From the NCBI GenBank assembly GCA_039636865.1, contig CP144172.1:2418001-2482000 (forward strand): a stretch of DNA of 64,000 bases. Reading direction: 5' to 3'. This document shows, one piece after another, positions 55,504 to 64,000 of the stretch (the stretch's first letter is position 1; each line of letters begins with the position of its first letter). The notes beneath the pieces are model-generated. The model was not told where the DNA came from. It did no database searches and worked only from the letters and a program-made list of their open reading frames with translations. The translations under genes and the position numbers were made by a program. Origin of the DNA: Dermatophilaceae bacterium Sec6.4 (lineage in GTDB: Bacteria; Actinomycetota; Actinomycetes; Actinomycetales; Dermatophilaceae).

Positions 55504-57015
55504 TCAGCTGTCCGCGCCGGCCTGCCTGCGAAGCTCCCGGCGCAGAATTTTCATCGACGGTCCGAGCGGCAGATCTTCCCGGACATGAACCGTGCGGGGA
55601 TATTTGTACCGCGCGAGATGTTCTCGGGCAAACAGCTGAATATCGTCTGCCGTGCTGACCGAGCCGGCAATCAGCGTCACGAACGCGACGATCTCCTCAC
55701 CGTACTCGGCGTCGGGCACGCCGACGACGGCTGCCATCTGTACGTCAGGATGGGTCACCAGGACTTCTTCGACCTCGCGGGGGTAGATGTTGAACCCGCC
55801 ACGGATGATCAGGTCCTTCTTGCGGTCCACGATCGACAGAAAACCGTCCGCGTCCTTCACCCCGATGTCTCCGGTGCGGAACCAGCCGTCCTGGATGGCC
55901 GCAGCAGTGGCTTCGGGATCATCGAGGTAGCCCTCGAAAACGCAGTGTCCGCGCACCACGACCTCACCGCGTTCGCCCACCGGGATCAGTTCGACCCGGT
56001 CCTCGATCGCGCTGTCGGCAATCTCCACTTCCACTCCCCAGGACGGGTGACCGACGGTGCCCGGCCGCACGCCGTAGACCTGCTGGTTCGACGTGGCGCC
56101 GGGTGAGGTCTCCGACAGCCCGTAACCCTCGGTGATCTGCGCCCCGAATGTTGCTTCGACCTGCTCTAGCACCGCTACCGGCAGGGCAGCTCCACCGGAG
56201 GCGACCCGCTTCATCAGCGGGATACCCGGTGCACCGGGTCGGGCGGCCGCCTGCAGCAACTGCACGAACATCGTGGGCACCCCGGCGAACACAGTGACCC
56301 CTTCGTCATTGAAGCTGCGCAGACAGGCAGCCGCATCGAACCGTGGCATCAGGACCATCGTCGCGCCGACCCGCAGCGGGGTGTTCATCGACGCCTGCTG
56401 ACCGAAGATGTGGAACAACGGCAGACATCCCATGACCACGTCCTGGGAGTTTGCCGGGGTGTCGGAGTCATAGGCCATGTTCAGCACCGTCATGATCAGA
56501 TTCAGGTGGGAGAGCATCACCGCCTTGGGCCGGCCCGTGGTGCCACTGGTGAAGATCAGCACGGCGATGTCGTCGGGCGCCCGGGTGACGTAGGTGGGTA
56601 GCGGGTCAGGGTACGTTGCCAGCTCGCTCACCAGGATCGCGCTGGCGCCGCCCTGCTGCGCAATGGCCGCAGCCAGTTGTCCCACGGACTCATGGAACAG
56701 CACGAGGTCGGCGCCCGACCTTCGGACCATCTCGCCGCCCTCTGCGGGGGTCAGCAGCGGCGAGATCATTACCGCGGTCGCACCGGCCGCGATGACCCCG
56801 TAGTAGCCACTGACGAACTCGATGACGTTCGGCGCGAACAGCGCGACCCGCGACCCCGGACCGACACCGCGCTCGGCGAGGGCGCCGGCCACCCGCAGAC
56901 TGCTGTCCCACAGCTGCGCATACGTCACCCGCCGCTCGCCCTGGACGATCGCCACCTTGTCAGGGCGGCGCTTGGCCGAGTCGGACAGGATGCTCGCCAC
57001 GGACAGTGTCGGCAT
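55504..57015 (-). CDS. Long-chain acyl-CoA synthetase (AMP-forming)
   Basis: A 503-residue ANL-superfamily ligase. The AMP-binding P-loop VLIFTSGTTGRPKAVMLSH, GYGLSETSP and GWFRTGDIGVKD are present. The adenylation lysine lies in PLGPSMKILRREL near the C-terminus. It activates fatty acids for the beta-oxidation genes that precede it on the same strand. ATG 57015 is supported by AAGGGAG 6 bases upstream and by homology starting at LSVASILSDSAKRRPDKVA. It is probably last in the operon. Confidence 0.94.
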   Translation of the reverse strand: MPTLSVASILSDSAKRRPDKVAIVQGERRVTYAQLWDSSLRVAGALAERGVGPGSRVALFAPNVIEFVSGYYGVIAAGATAVMISPLLTPAEGGEMVRRSGADLVLFHESVGQLAAAIAQQGGASAILVSELATYPDPLPTYVTRAPDDIAVLIFTSGTTGRPKAVMLSHLNLIMTVLNMAYDSDTPANSQDVVMGCLPLFHIFGQQASMNTPLRVGATMVLMPRFDAAACLRSFNDEGVTVFAGVPTMFVQLLQAAARPGAPGIPLMKRVASGGAALPVAVLEQVEATFGAQITEGYGLSETSPGATSNQQVYGVRPGTVGHPSWGVEVEIADSAIEDRVELIPVGERGEVVVRGHCVFEGYLDDPEATAAAIQDGWFRTGDIGVKDADGFLSIVDRKKDLIIRGGFNIYPREVEEVLVTHPDVQMAAVVGVPDAEYGEEIVAFVTLIAGSVSTADDIQLFAREHLARYKYPRTVHVREDLPLGPSMKILRRELRRQAGADS

Positions 57016-57076
57016 GAGATCTCCCTTGTTCCAGCCGGACGACCACGCTGCCGCCCGGCTCCACCTAACTGCCTGA

Positions 57077-58294
57077 CTAACTCGTGTGCCGGCGCAACTC
57101 CCGCTTCGCCAGCGAGTTCTTGTGCACCTCATCGGGACCATCGGCGAACCGCAACGTGCGGATACCCGCCATTGCCCGCGCCAGCGGGAAGTCCTGACTC
57201 AGGCCGCCCGCTCCGTGCGCCTGAATGGCCTTGTCCAGGATCCACTCAACCGTTCGTGGAGTGGCGATCTTGATGGCCTGGATCTCGGCGTGCGCGCCCT
57301 TGTTGCCGACCGTGTCCATCAGCCACGCGGTCTTGAGCACCAGCAGGCGCAACTGCTCGATGCGCACCCGTGATTCGGCGATCCAGTCGCGGATGACGCC
57401 CTGCTCGGCGAGCGGCCGACCGAAGGCGACCCGCTCGCTGACCCGGGTACACATGAGCTCGACGGCGAGCTCGGCGACGCCGATACAGCGCATGCAGTGG
57501 TGGATCCGACCCGGGCCGAGGCGGGCCTGGGCAATCGCGAAGCCCTCGCCCTCGCCGCTGATCAGGTTGCTCACCGGCACCCGGACATTGTCGAAAATGA
57601 TCTCGGCGTGCCCACCGTGGTCGTTGTCGTCGTACCCGTAGACGGTCATCCCGCGCACCATCTGCACACCGGGGGTGTCACGCGGCACCAGGATCTGGCT
57701 CTGCTGACGGTGTCGCTCAGCCCCCGGATCGGTCTTACCCATCACGATCAGGATGGCCGCGTCGGGGTTCATCGCACCGGTGATCCACCACTTGCGACCG
57801 TTGATGACGTATTCGTCACCGTCCCGTTCGATCCGGGTCTCGATGTTGGTGGCATCAGAGGAGGCGACGGCCGGCTCGGTCATCGCGAACGACGACCTGA
57901 TCCTGCCCTCCAGCAACGGTTTCAGCCACTGGTCCTGCTGCTCGGGGGTGCCGAACTGCTCCAGCACCTCCATATTCCCGGTGTCCGGTGCGGAACAGTT
58001 CACCGTCGCAGGCGCCAGCTCCAGGGCTCGGCCGGTGATCTCGGCAAGCGGCGCGTACTGCAGGTTCGTCAGGCCGGCGCCGTGCTCGCCGGGCAGGAAC
58101 AGGTTCCACAACCCCTGCGAGCGCGCATCGTCCCGCAGGGTCTGCAGGGTCGCGCTACGCGACCACGCCCAACGATCATCGGACGCGTCCAACTCCGCGT
58201 GGAAGGTGTCGACGGAGGGAATCACCCGCTCGTCGACGAATTCGCGTAGCTGGGTCATCAGCGCCTTGGTGCGCTCGTCGTAATCGAAGTCCAT
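57077..58294 (-). CDS. Acyl-CoA dehydrogenase
   Basis: A 405-residue flavoenzyme catalysing the first oxidation of acyl-Co[19 protein letters not shown] is the FAD/substrate-binding signature; [19 protein letters not shown] and the late [22 protein letters not shown] region are typical. The length and these motifs fit the ACAD10/11-like group, which is often adjacent to an APH-like kinase gene, and indeed such a gene precedes it by one base. The presumed electron acceptor ETF is not in the window. Confidence 0.95.
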   Translation of the reverse strand: MDFDYDERTKALMTQLREFVDERVIPSVDTFHAELDASDDRWAWSRSATLQTLRDDARSQGLWNLFLPGEHGAGLTNLQYAPLAEITGRALELAPATVNCSAPDTGNMEVLEQFGTPEQQDQWLKPLLEGRIRSSFAMTEPAVASSDATNIETRIERDGDEYVINGRKWWITGAMNPDAAILIVMGKTDPGAERHRQQSQILVPRDTPGVQMVRGMTVYGYDDNDHGGHAEIIFDNVRVPVSNLISGEGEGFAIAQARLGPGRIHHCMRCIGVAELAVELMCTRVSERVAFGRPLAEQGVIRDWIAESRVRIEQLRLLVLKTAWLMDTVGNKGAHAEIQAIKIATPRTVEWILDKAIQAHGAGGLSQDFPLARAMAGIRTLRFADGPDEVHKNSLAKRELRRHTS

Positions 58295-58295
58295 C

Positions 58296-59318
58296 TCAGC
58301 CTTCCCGCAGGGCTGTGAGCCCCGCGTCCACGAGGGGGCCGACCGCCGTCCCTACGTGTTCGAAACCGGGGCCGACGGTCTGGCCATGGATGTATCGGTA
58401 GTGAATGCCTTCCAGGATGGTCGCCAGCTTGTAGTACGCCAAGCCCAGGTGCCAGCCGATGTGTGACACGTCGCGGCCGCTGGCACGGGTGTACCGCTCC
58501 AGCATGGCTTCCGTGTCGGGGTAACCCGGCGCGCTGGCCACGTCTGAGACACCAGAATCGGGCGTCAGTTGCGAAAGCCGTTGATAGACGACGAAAAGTG
58601 CAACGTCCGACAGCGGATCACCGAGCGTTGCCATCTCCCAGTCGAGTACCGCGCCGATCCCGTCGTCCGACGTCACGAGGAGGTTGTCCAGCCGGTAGTC
58701 GCCGTGCAGAACCGACACGTCACCACCCGTCGGAACCCGCGCTGCCAGAAGATCCGACAATTCATCGGCGCCTGGCAGGTCACGACTGCTGGAGGCGGTC
58801 ATCTGCTTGCGCCAGCGACGCACCTGGCGCTCCAAGAAACCCTCCGGTCGGCCGAACTGACCGAGCCCGACCGCGTCGTAGTCGACGGCGTGCAACGCAA
58901 CGAGGGTGTCCACCAACCGGTGGCCGATAGCCCGGGTGCGGTCTACGCCGAGTGGCTCCAACTGGGAGGCGTCGCGGTAGGGCGTGCCCTGCACGAACTG
59001 CATGACGTAGAACGGCGCGCCGATGACGCTCTCGTCCGCGCATACGGCGTACGTGGCGGGAACCGGTACGTCGGTCGGTGCGAGCGCCGTGATGACCGTG
59101 TGCTCGCGCACCATGTCGTGCGCTGTGGACAGCACGTGCCCCAGCGGTGGCCGCCGCACGATGACCTGCCGGGTGCCGTCAGTGACGGCGTAGGTCAGAT
59201 TGGACTTGCCGCCGGCCACGATCGCGGCGCTCAACTCACCGCTGAGGCAGTCCGGCGCGTGTTCTTCCAGGTATTGCGAGAGCGCGGTGAGATCCAGACC
59301 CTTCGGGCTGTCGCTCAC
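58296..59318 (-). CDS. APH-type phosphotransferase (ACAD10/11 partner)
   Basis: A 340-residue protein kinase-like phosphotransferase. The catalytic loop is [13 protein letters not shown] with Asp and Asn, and the metal-binding segment is [12 protein letters not shown]. The N-terminal lobe has [10 protein letters not shown] and VIVRRPPLG with the ATP-binding lysine equivalent. In mammals and bacteria such kinases phosphorylate hydroxyacyl-CoA (4-hydroxy acids) ahead of an ACAD. The neighbouring ACAD suggests the same route here, by inference. Its start overlaps the MaoC stop by 4 bases. Confidence 0.93.
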   Translation of the reverse strand: MSDSPKGLDLTALSQYLEEHAPDCLSGELSAAIVAGGKSNLTYAVTDGTRQVIVRRPPLGHVLSTAHDMVREHTVITALAPTDVPVPATYAVCADESVIGAPFYVMQFVQGTPYRDASQLEPLGVDRTRAIGHRLVDTLVALHAVDYDAVGLGQFGRPEGFLERQVRRWRKQMTASSSRDLPGADELSDLLAARVPTGGDVSVLHGDYRLDNLLVTSDDGIGAVLDWEMATLGDPLSDVALFVVYQRLSQLTPDSGVSDVASAPGYPDTEAMLERYTRASGRDVSHIGWHLGLAYYKLATILEGIHYRYIHGQTVGPGFEHVGTAVGPLVDAGLTALREG

Positions 59319-59767
59319 GGCACGAGCACCGCGACGGTCTCGGCGACGCAGGCCGGTTTGTCACTACCCTCGAGCTCAACGGTCACCGTCACGACGCTCT
59401 GAGCGCCGCTCGCGCCCCGGTTCAGCGCGGTGAGCTTGGCGCTCGCGCGCACTCTGGAGCCGACCGGCACCGGGGTGGGGAAGCGCACCTTGTTGGAGCC
59501 GTAATTGATCCCCATCGACAGGCCCTGCACCGTGTAGATCTCCCAGACCATCGACGGGATGAGCGACAAGGTGAGGTATCCGTGCGCGATCGTGCCACCG
59601 AACGGACCCTGCTTCGCCTTCTCCACGTCGACGTGGATCCACTGGTGGTCACCGGTGGCGTCCGCGAAGGTGTTCACCTGCTCCTGCGTGACCGTGTGCC
59701 ACTCGCTCACGCCGAGCTCTTCCCCGACGACGGCTTCCAACTCATCCAGTCCATTGAATGTACGCAT
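59315..59767 (-). CDS. MaoC-like (R)-specific enoyl-CoA hydratase/dehydratase
   Basis: A 150-residue hot-dog-fold hydratase. The active-site motif is FADATGDHQWIHVD with Asp and His five residues apart, and GGTIAHGYLTLSLIP forms the substrate pocket. It hydrates trans-2-enoyl-CoA during fatty-acid catabolism. Its stop overlaps the kinase gene start by 4 bases. Length and motifs match the family. Confidence 0.94.
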   Translation of the reverse strand: MRTFNGLDELEAVVGEELGVSEWHTVTQEQVNTFADATGDHQWIHVDVEKAKQGPFGGTIAHGYLTLSLIPSMVWEIYTVQGLSMGINYGSNKVRFPTPVPVGSRVRASAKLTALNRGASGAQSVVTVTVELEGSDKPACVAETVAVLVP

Positions 59768-59794
59768 GGGCGAATCTCCTTGCTGTTGAGGCGG

Positions 59795-60451
59795 CTACGA
59801 CGTGGGGCTGAGCGCTGGGGTCAGCAGCGCGGTCAGAGATCGAGCTGTGCTGTGCGCATCGGTGTGCAGCACGGTCTGCAGCCCGGCGGCGCGGGCACCG
59901 ACCAGGTTGGGTTCGGCATCGTCGACGAAGACCACCTGCGCCGCGTCCAGTCCCAGGCGCGAGACCGCGAGGTCGAAGATGCGCCGCTCCGGTTTACGCA
60001 TACCGACCTCGCCGGAGATCACGATCGGGTCGAAGAGCTCGGCCAGCAGCTTCCGGTCGTAGGAGAACCCCCAACTGTTGGACAACAACCCGGTCCGTAC
60101 GCCGTCGGCGCGTAACTTTCGCACGACCTCGACGGTGTTCGCATCGACGCGACTCGTGGCGAAGATGCCGCGTAGGTGATGACCAGGCTGTACCGGACCG
60201 CCGTCGACCGACCTCAACTCCGGGGTCAGCAGCGCGTTGAAACCGTCTGCGGTCAGCTCGCCGCGCTCGAGGCGGTGGATAGGGCTGTCCGGCGACGCCG
60301 CGCGTCCCAGCCACATCTTCAGGACCTGGGAGAAGGACTGCGGATCGATGTGCTCACTGGTCGTCCACGCGGAGATGCTGTCGCGGATCGGCGCCGTCAG
60401 CACGCCGCCGTAATCGAACAGGACCGCCTGTGCTCGCTCGGTGCGACTCAC
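59795..60451 (-). CDS. HAD-superfamily hydrolase (epoxide hydrolase N-terminal-like)
   Basis: A 218-residue HAD hydrolase. Motif I reads VLFDYGGVLTAPI, which has Tyr-Gly-Gly in place of the usual DxD; this occurs in the haloacid dehalogenase/EPHX2-N-like subgroup. LLSNSWG is motif II, GMRKPERRIFD motif III and VFVDDAEPNLVGARAAG motif IV. In ACAD10-like proteins a similar HAD domain is fused to APH and ACAD domains, so the three separate genes here echo that fusion. GTG 60451 is chosen; it overlaps the upstream oxidoreductase stop. Confidence 0.9.
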   Translation of the reverse strand: MSRTERAQAVLFDYGGVLTAPIRDSISAWTTSEHIDPQSFSQVLKMWLGRAASPDSPIHRLERGELTADGFNALLTPELRSVDGGPVQPGHHLRGIFATSRVDANTVEVVRKLRADGVRTGLLSNSWGFSYDRKLLAELFDPIVISGEVGMRKPERRIFDLAVSRLGLDAAQVVFVDDAEPNLVGARAAGLQTVLHTDAHSTARSLTALLTPALSPTS

Positions 60452-61458
60452 GGAATCATCACGACGCGGCCGACCGTCTCGCCCGCTCCCAGCCGTCGCA
60501 ACGCGTCCGGTACGCCGTCGAGGCCGATGCGTTCGCTGACCAGCGGCACGGCGATACCGTCCTGCGCCAGTTGCGTGAGCGTGGCGTGGCACTGCGTCAT
60601 CAGTTCGGGGATCTTGGACTTATAGAGACCCCAGTGCAGCCCGAGGATCGAATAGTTCTTGATCAGTGCATGGTTGAGCGCAGCCGACTGGATACGTCCG
60701 CCGGCGAAACCAATCACCACGATCCGGCCCTCGAAGGCGATGCACTTGGTCGAACGGTCGTAGGTGTCGCCACCGACCGGATCGTAGATGACGTCGGCCC
60801 CGCGACCTTGGGTGACCTCCTTGACCACCTGCACGAAGTCCTGCGCATGTCGATCGATCACCACGTCGGCACCGAGTTCGCTGGCGAACCGGGCCTTTTC
60901 GGGTCCGCCGACCACTCCGATGACGCGGGCACCGGCGGCCTTGCCGAGCTGGACGGCCGAGCTGCCGACCCCACCCGCTGCGGCATGCACCAGCAGGGTC
61001 TCCCCCGGTTGCAGCATCGCCCGGCGGTGCAGAGCGAACCAGCTGGTCTGATAGCCGATCCAGAACGATGCGGCCTGCGCGTCGTCGAGCGCCGCGGGCG
61101 CCAGATGCACGTCGGTGGCGTCCATCAGGGCGAACTGGGCGAATCCGCCGGCGGGGATAGCCGGCGACCCGAGGACACGCGCGCCGACCCGGATGCCGTC
61201 GCCGGGCACCACCCCCTCACCGAAAGCGGTGATCTCGCCGCAGATCTCCACCCCGGGGGTGAAAGGCAGGTCGGGGCGTACCTGGTATTTGCCCTGGCAC
61301 ATCAGGACGTCGGGGAAGTTCAGCGCTGCAGCGAGCACCCGTACGGCGACCTGACCGGCACCGGGGACCGGAACCGGCACGTCGACCAGGGTAAGGACGT
61401 CCTGCGGTTGCCCGAGTTCGTTGATCTGCCAAGCCTTCATCATGTCCATAGCGCTCAT
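60448..61458 (-). CDS. NADPH:quinone oxidoreductase-like MDR enzyme
   Basis: A 336-residue zinc-free medium-chain dehydrogenase/reductase. The substrate domain (MKAWQINELGQPQDVLTLVD) is followed by the NADP-binding motif HAAAGGVGSSAVQLGKAAGARV. Zinc-ligand cysteines are absent, as in quinone oxidoreductases and enoyl reductases. The probable role is to reduce enoyl or quinone compounds alongside fatty-acid breakdown. ATG 61458 overlaps the upstream SDR stop by 4 bases (ATGA); internal Met codons 4, 6 and 7 are alternatives. Confidence 0.92.
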   Translation of the reverse strand: MSAMDMMKAWQINELGQPQDVLTLVDVPVPVPGAGQVAVRVLAAALNFPDVLMCQGKYQVRPDLPFTPGVEICGEITAFGEGVVPGDGIRVGARVLGSPAIPAGGFAQFALMDATDVHLAPAALDDAQAASFWIGYQTSWFALHRRAMLQPGETLLVHAAAGGVGSSAVQLGKAAGARVIGVVGGPEKARFASELGADVVIDRHAQDFVQVVKEVTQGRGADVIYDPVGGDTYDRSTKCIAFEGRIVVIGFAGGRIQSAALNHALIKNYSILGLHWGLYKSKIPELMTQCHATLTQLAQDGIAVPLVSERIGLDGVPDALRRLGAGETVGRVVMIP

Positions 61459-62273
61459 CCTCGATCTTCCCGTGCCTTCTCGAGTTTGCGTTGCAGCTTG
61501 TTCATTCCGGCGAGCCAGCGGTCCGGCTCGCTCGCCTTGGTGGCGGCGTATCCCGCGACCTCCGGGTGGGGGAGGATAAAAAATTCCTCGGTGTGCAGCG
61601 CTGCGGCAACCACCTCGGCGACCTGTTCGGTCGATAGTGCGTCGTCGTGACTCAGCAGGTCGATCAACTCCCCCGATGCCTCGAGCATCCGGGTCTGCAC
61701 CCCTTGTGGGCAGATTGCCTGCACGACCACGCCGCGGTGCCGGTACGTGACGGACAACCACTGCGCGAAGGCAACTGCTGCGTGTTTGGTCACGGCGTAG
61801 GACGGGTCGCCCAGGATGGTGAGCATCCCGGCCGCCGACGCGGTGACGACGAATCGACCACCGCCCTGACGGATCCAGATCGGTTCGAGGGCTCGCGCCG
61901 CACGGATATGGGCCAACAGGTTGATATCCATGACCGTGGCCCAGTCTTCGTCACTGGTGTGCGCCAGGTCGGTACCGAGCCCGATCCCTGCGTTGGCGAA
62001 GAAAATGTCGATGCTGCCGAGCAACCGAGTGGCGGCGTCGACCAGATCGGTGACACCGCGCTCCGTCGACAGGTCAGCAACGACCGGGTCGGCGCCGATC
62101 TGCTCGGCGAGCTGGGTCAACTCCTTCGCATCACGGTCGGCGACCACGACGCGCGCACCATCGGCGGCCATCCGGGTCGCGATCGCCGCACCGATTCCGC
62201 GTGCTGCTCCCGTGACGACGACGGTCTTGGCAGGGCTGTCAGTTATGTCAGGGCCGTCGGTCAGGTCAGACAT
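61455..62273 (-). CDS. Short-chain dehydrogenase/reductase A
   Basis: A 272-residue SDR. The cofactor motif is VVVTGAARGIGAAIA, with an acidic Asp after strand 2 (VVADRDA) suggesting NAD preference. The active site has S in VVTASAAG and Y-x-x-x-K in PSYAVTKHA. Substrates are probably hydroxyacyl-CoA or related alcohols. It is co-directional with SDR B, 4 bases apart. The C-terminal 25 residues are charged (LAGMNKLQRKLEKAREDRG). Confidence 0.93.
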   Translation of the reverse strand: MSDLTDGPDITDSPAKTVVVTGAARGIGAAIATRMAADGARVVVADRDAKELTQLAEQIGADPVVADLSTERGVTDLVDAATRLLGSIDIFFANAGIGLGTDLAHTSDEDWATVMDINLLAHIRAARALEPIWIRQGGGRFVVTASAAGMLTILGDPSYAVTKHAAVAFAQWLSVTYRHRGVVVQAICPQGVQTRMLEASGELIDLLSHDDALSTEQVAEVVAAALHTEEFFILPHPEVAGYAATKASEPDRWLAGMNKLQRKLEKAREDRG

Positions 62274-62277
62274 CGGT

Positions 62278-63030
62278 TCACACCCCGCCGGTGAGCGTCA
62301 CGCCACCGTCGAGGACGAGGGTCTGACCCGTCGTCCACGCGCTGTCGTCGGAGAGCAGGTGAGTAACCGCAGCTGCGACGTCCGCAGGCTCCCCGAGTCG
62401 GCGCAGCGGGTAGGCCGAGGCGACCTTTTCCTCACCCTCCGCGTACAACGCCTCGGCGAACTGCGTCTTGACGACCGCGGGAGCCACTGCGTTGACCCGG
62501 ATCCCCGGGCCGAGCTCGACGGCGAGGCTTTCGGTCAACGAGATCAGCATCGCCTTCGTCGCGCCGTAGAAGGAGATACCCGGTGCTGGTCGAATGCCCG
62601 CCACCGACGCGACGTTCACGATCGACCCACCGTGCTCGTGCATCCAGGCCCGGTAGGCCAACTGCACCCACGAGAGTGCCGCGATCGCGTTGACTTCCGT
62701 CGTCTTGCGGGCGGCACCCAGGTCCACCTCGATCAACGGACCGTATGACGGATTGATACCGGCGTTGTTGACCAGCAGATCCAACGACCCGAAAGCGGCG
62801 ATAGCGGCATCGATGGCAGCCTGCTGATGCGCCGGGTCGTCGGCTTTACCGGCCACCGCGAGCGCGACGTCCGGTCCACCCAACTGGGCTGCGGCCACGT
62901 CGAGTGCCTCCTGCTTGCGCGCGGTGATGACAACCCGCCCACCCTCGTCGACAATGCGTTGGGCAATGGCGAGGCCGATGCCCCGACTGGCGCCGGTGAC
63001 GATGGCGGTCTTCCCGGACAAACGGCTCAC
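62278..63030 (-). CDS. Short-chain dehydrogenase/reductase B (FabG-like)
   Basis: A 250-residue SDR with VTGASRGIGLAIA, NNAGINPSYG, S in NVASVAG and the catalytic Y-x-x-x-K in FYGATKAML. The C-terminal DGGVTLTGGV is typical of FabG-like 3-hydroxyacyl dehydrogenases. The basic residue after strand 2 (VVITARKQEA) suggests NADPH use. Close spacing to the thiolase (45 bases) and SDR A suggests a common transcript. Confidence 0.94.
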   Translation of the reverse strand: MSRLSGKTAIVTGASRGIGLAIAQRIVDEGGRVVITARKQEALDVAAAQLGGPDVALAVAGKADDPAHQQAAIDAAIAAFGSLDLLVNNAGINPSYGPLIEVDLGAARKTTEVNAIAALSWVQLAYRAWMHEHGGSIVNVASVAGIRPAPGISFYGATKAMLISLTESLAVELGPGIRVNAVAPAVVKTQFAEALYAEGEEKVASAYPLRRLGEPADVAAAVTHLLSDDSAWTTGQTLVLDGGVTLTGGV

Positions 63031-63075
63031 GAACTACTCCTCATTGACGAACGGGTGTGGTCGGGGCGCGAACGC

Positions 63076-64000
63076 TCAGCTGAGTCGTTCCAGAATCATT
63101 GCCATTCCCTGGCCGCCGCCGACGCACATGGTCTCCAGACCGAACTGCTTGTCGTGGAAACGCAACGAGTTGATCAGGGTGCTGGTGATGCGCGCACCGG
63201 TCATCCCGAACGGGTGCCCGATGGCGATCGCGCCGCCGTTGACGTTGAGCTTGTCCATCGGGATGCCCAGGTCGCGCGCAGAGGGGATGACCTGGGCGGC
63301 GAATGCCTCGTTGATCTCGACCAGGTCGATGTCGCCGATGCTCATGCCCGCATACGCGAGCGCGCGACGCGACGCCTCGACCGGACCGAGGCCCATGATC
63401 TCCGGCGACAGACCGGTCAGACCCGTCGACACAATGCGTGCCAGCGGGGTCAGGCCGAGCGCCCTGGCCTTGGTGTCGCTCATGATGACGACAGCAGCGG
63501 CGCCGTCGTTCAACGGGCAGCAGTTGGCGGCCGTGACCGTGCCGTTCGGGCGGAACACCGGCTGTAGACCGGACACTCCCTCCATGGTGACGCCGGCGCG
63601 CGGGCCGTCGTCCTTGCTCACCGTGGTGCCGTCGGGCAGCGTGACGGGGGTGATGTCGCTCGCCCAGAAGCCGTTGGCGATGCCCTGCTCGGCAAGGTTC
63701 TGGCTGCGGACGCCGAACTCGTCCTGCTCGGCGCGCGAGACGCCCTTGAACGCCGCCACGTTCTCGGCGGTCTGACCCATCGCGATGTACACGTCCGGCA
63801 GGTTGCCGTCCTCGCGCGGGTCGTGCCACCCCTCGATCTGCCCGGTTGCGGCGACCTCGGTACGTCGGCCGGCGTCGTCGAAGATCGGGTTCTTCGTATC
63901 GGGGTGACCGTCGGCGAAACCGTGCTCATACCGACTGACGGTCTCCACCCCGGCTGAGATGAACACGTCGCCTTCGCCGGCGCGGATCGCGTGCATGGCC
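63076..64000 (-). CDS. Acetyl-CoA acyltransferase (thiolase), 5' part cut by window edge
   Basis: About 308 C-terminal residues of a thiolase that cleaves 3-ketoacyl-CoA in beta-oxidation. GDVFISAGVETVSRYEHG is the family segment after the first active-site cysteine, which lies beyond the window. NEAFAAQVIPSARD, the catalytic His in GAIAIGHPFGMTGAR and the second Cys in ETMCVGGGQGMAM are present. The gene continues past position 64000. It is probably near the head of the minus-strand operon ending at 55504. Confidence 0.95.
   Translation of the reverse strand, partial: AMHAIRAGEGDVFISAGVETVSRYEHGFADGHPDTKNPIFDDAGRRTEVAATGQIEGWHDPREDGNLPDVYIAMGQTAENVAAFKGVSRAEQDEFGVRSQNLAEQGIANGFWASDITPVTLPDGTTVSKDDGPRAGVTMEGVSGLQPVFRPNGTVTAANCCPLNDGAAAVVIMSDTKARALGLTPLARIVSTGLTGLSPEIMGLGPVEASRRALAYAGMSIGDIDLVEINEAFAAQVIPSARDLGIPMDKLNVNGGAIAIGHPFGMTGARITSTLINSLRFHDKQFGLETMCVGGGQGMAMILERLS

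Overview
The window is high-GC actinobacterial chromosomal DNA. The lineage markers are RbpA, an RNA polymerase-binding protein found in Actinobacteria, and a complete Pup-proteasome system: arc/mpa, dop, pup, prcB, prcA, pafA, pafB and pafC. An actinobacterial Lnt + polyprenol-phosphate-mannose synthase pair and a mycothiol-enzyme-type fragment fit the same picture. The backbone helY-tatC-tatA-pafC-pafB ... pafA ... prcA-prcB-pup-dop ... arc-trmI ... RecB-like nuclease follows the order known from Mycobacterium tuberculosis. The style of the signal peptides and the added genes suggest a Micrococcales member, perhaps Dermacoccaceae-like; that placement is inference.

Layout. 0-5.1 kb: a cut-off gene end, a small membrane protein, an isochorismatase-like hydrolase, a Tat-exported BBE-type flavoprotein and a UMF1-type MFS transporter gene broken by a small deletion. 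5.1-11.3 kb: rbpA with a sigma-R-like promoter, fxsA, the overlapping lnt/ppm pair, an Lrp/AsnC regulator divergent from a 5'-3' exonuclease, and a PH-domain membrane protein. 11.4-28.2 kb: the helY/tat/paf/proteasome block, with two FKBP isomerases and a heterodimeric ABC exporter inserted.

28.2-38.9 kb is an accessory segment lying between dop and arc. It carries an alpha/beta hydrolase, an nfeD-slipin pair, a heliorhodopsin gene followed by a Tat-secreted protein of unknown function, and a 13E12-type HNH protein. Next comes a decayed patch: an hsdR remnant with a frameshift and a stop, DnaA-box-like sites, an antitoxin next to an internally deleted vapC, and a truncated TIGR03086-type gene. 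A squalene-cyclase-like protein, a DUF3054 protein and an alditol-oxidase-like enzyme complete the segment. The heliorhodopsin with its secreted neighbour is the best candidate for an undescribed system.

38.9-55.5 kb: arc and trmI, a LysR regulator divergent from a complete polar amino-acid ABC transporter, a class II glutamine amidotransferase, an M50 site-2-type protease, the RecB-like nuclease, a HAD phosphatase, B12-dependent methionine synthase, a PAC2 protein and a YihY/BrkB protein. 55.5-64.0 kb: a tightly packed minus-strand fatty-acid catabolism operon made of acyl-CoA synthetase, acyl-CoA dehydrogenase, APH-like kinase, MaoC hydratase, HAD hydrolase, quinone oxidoreductase, two SDRs and a thiolase that runs off the window.

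I saw no rRNA, tRNA, CRISPR array or intact insertion sequence. All identifications are from reading sequence and motifs; no database search was run.
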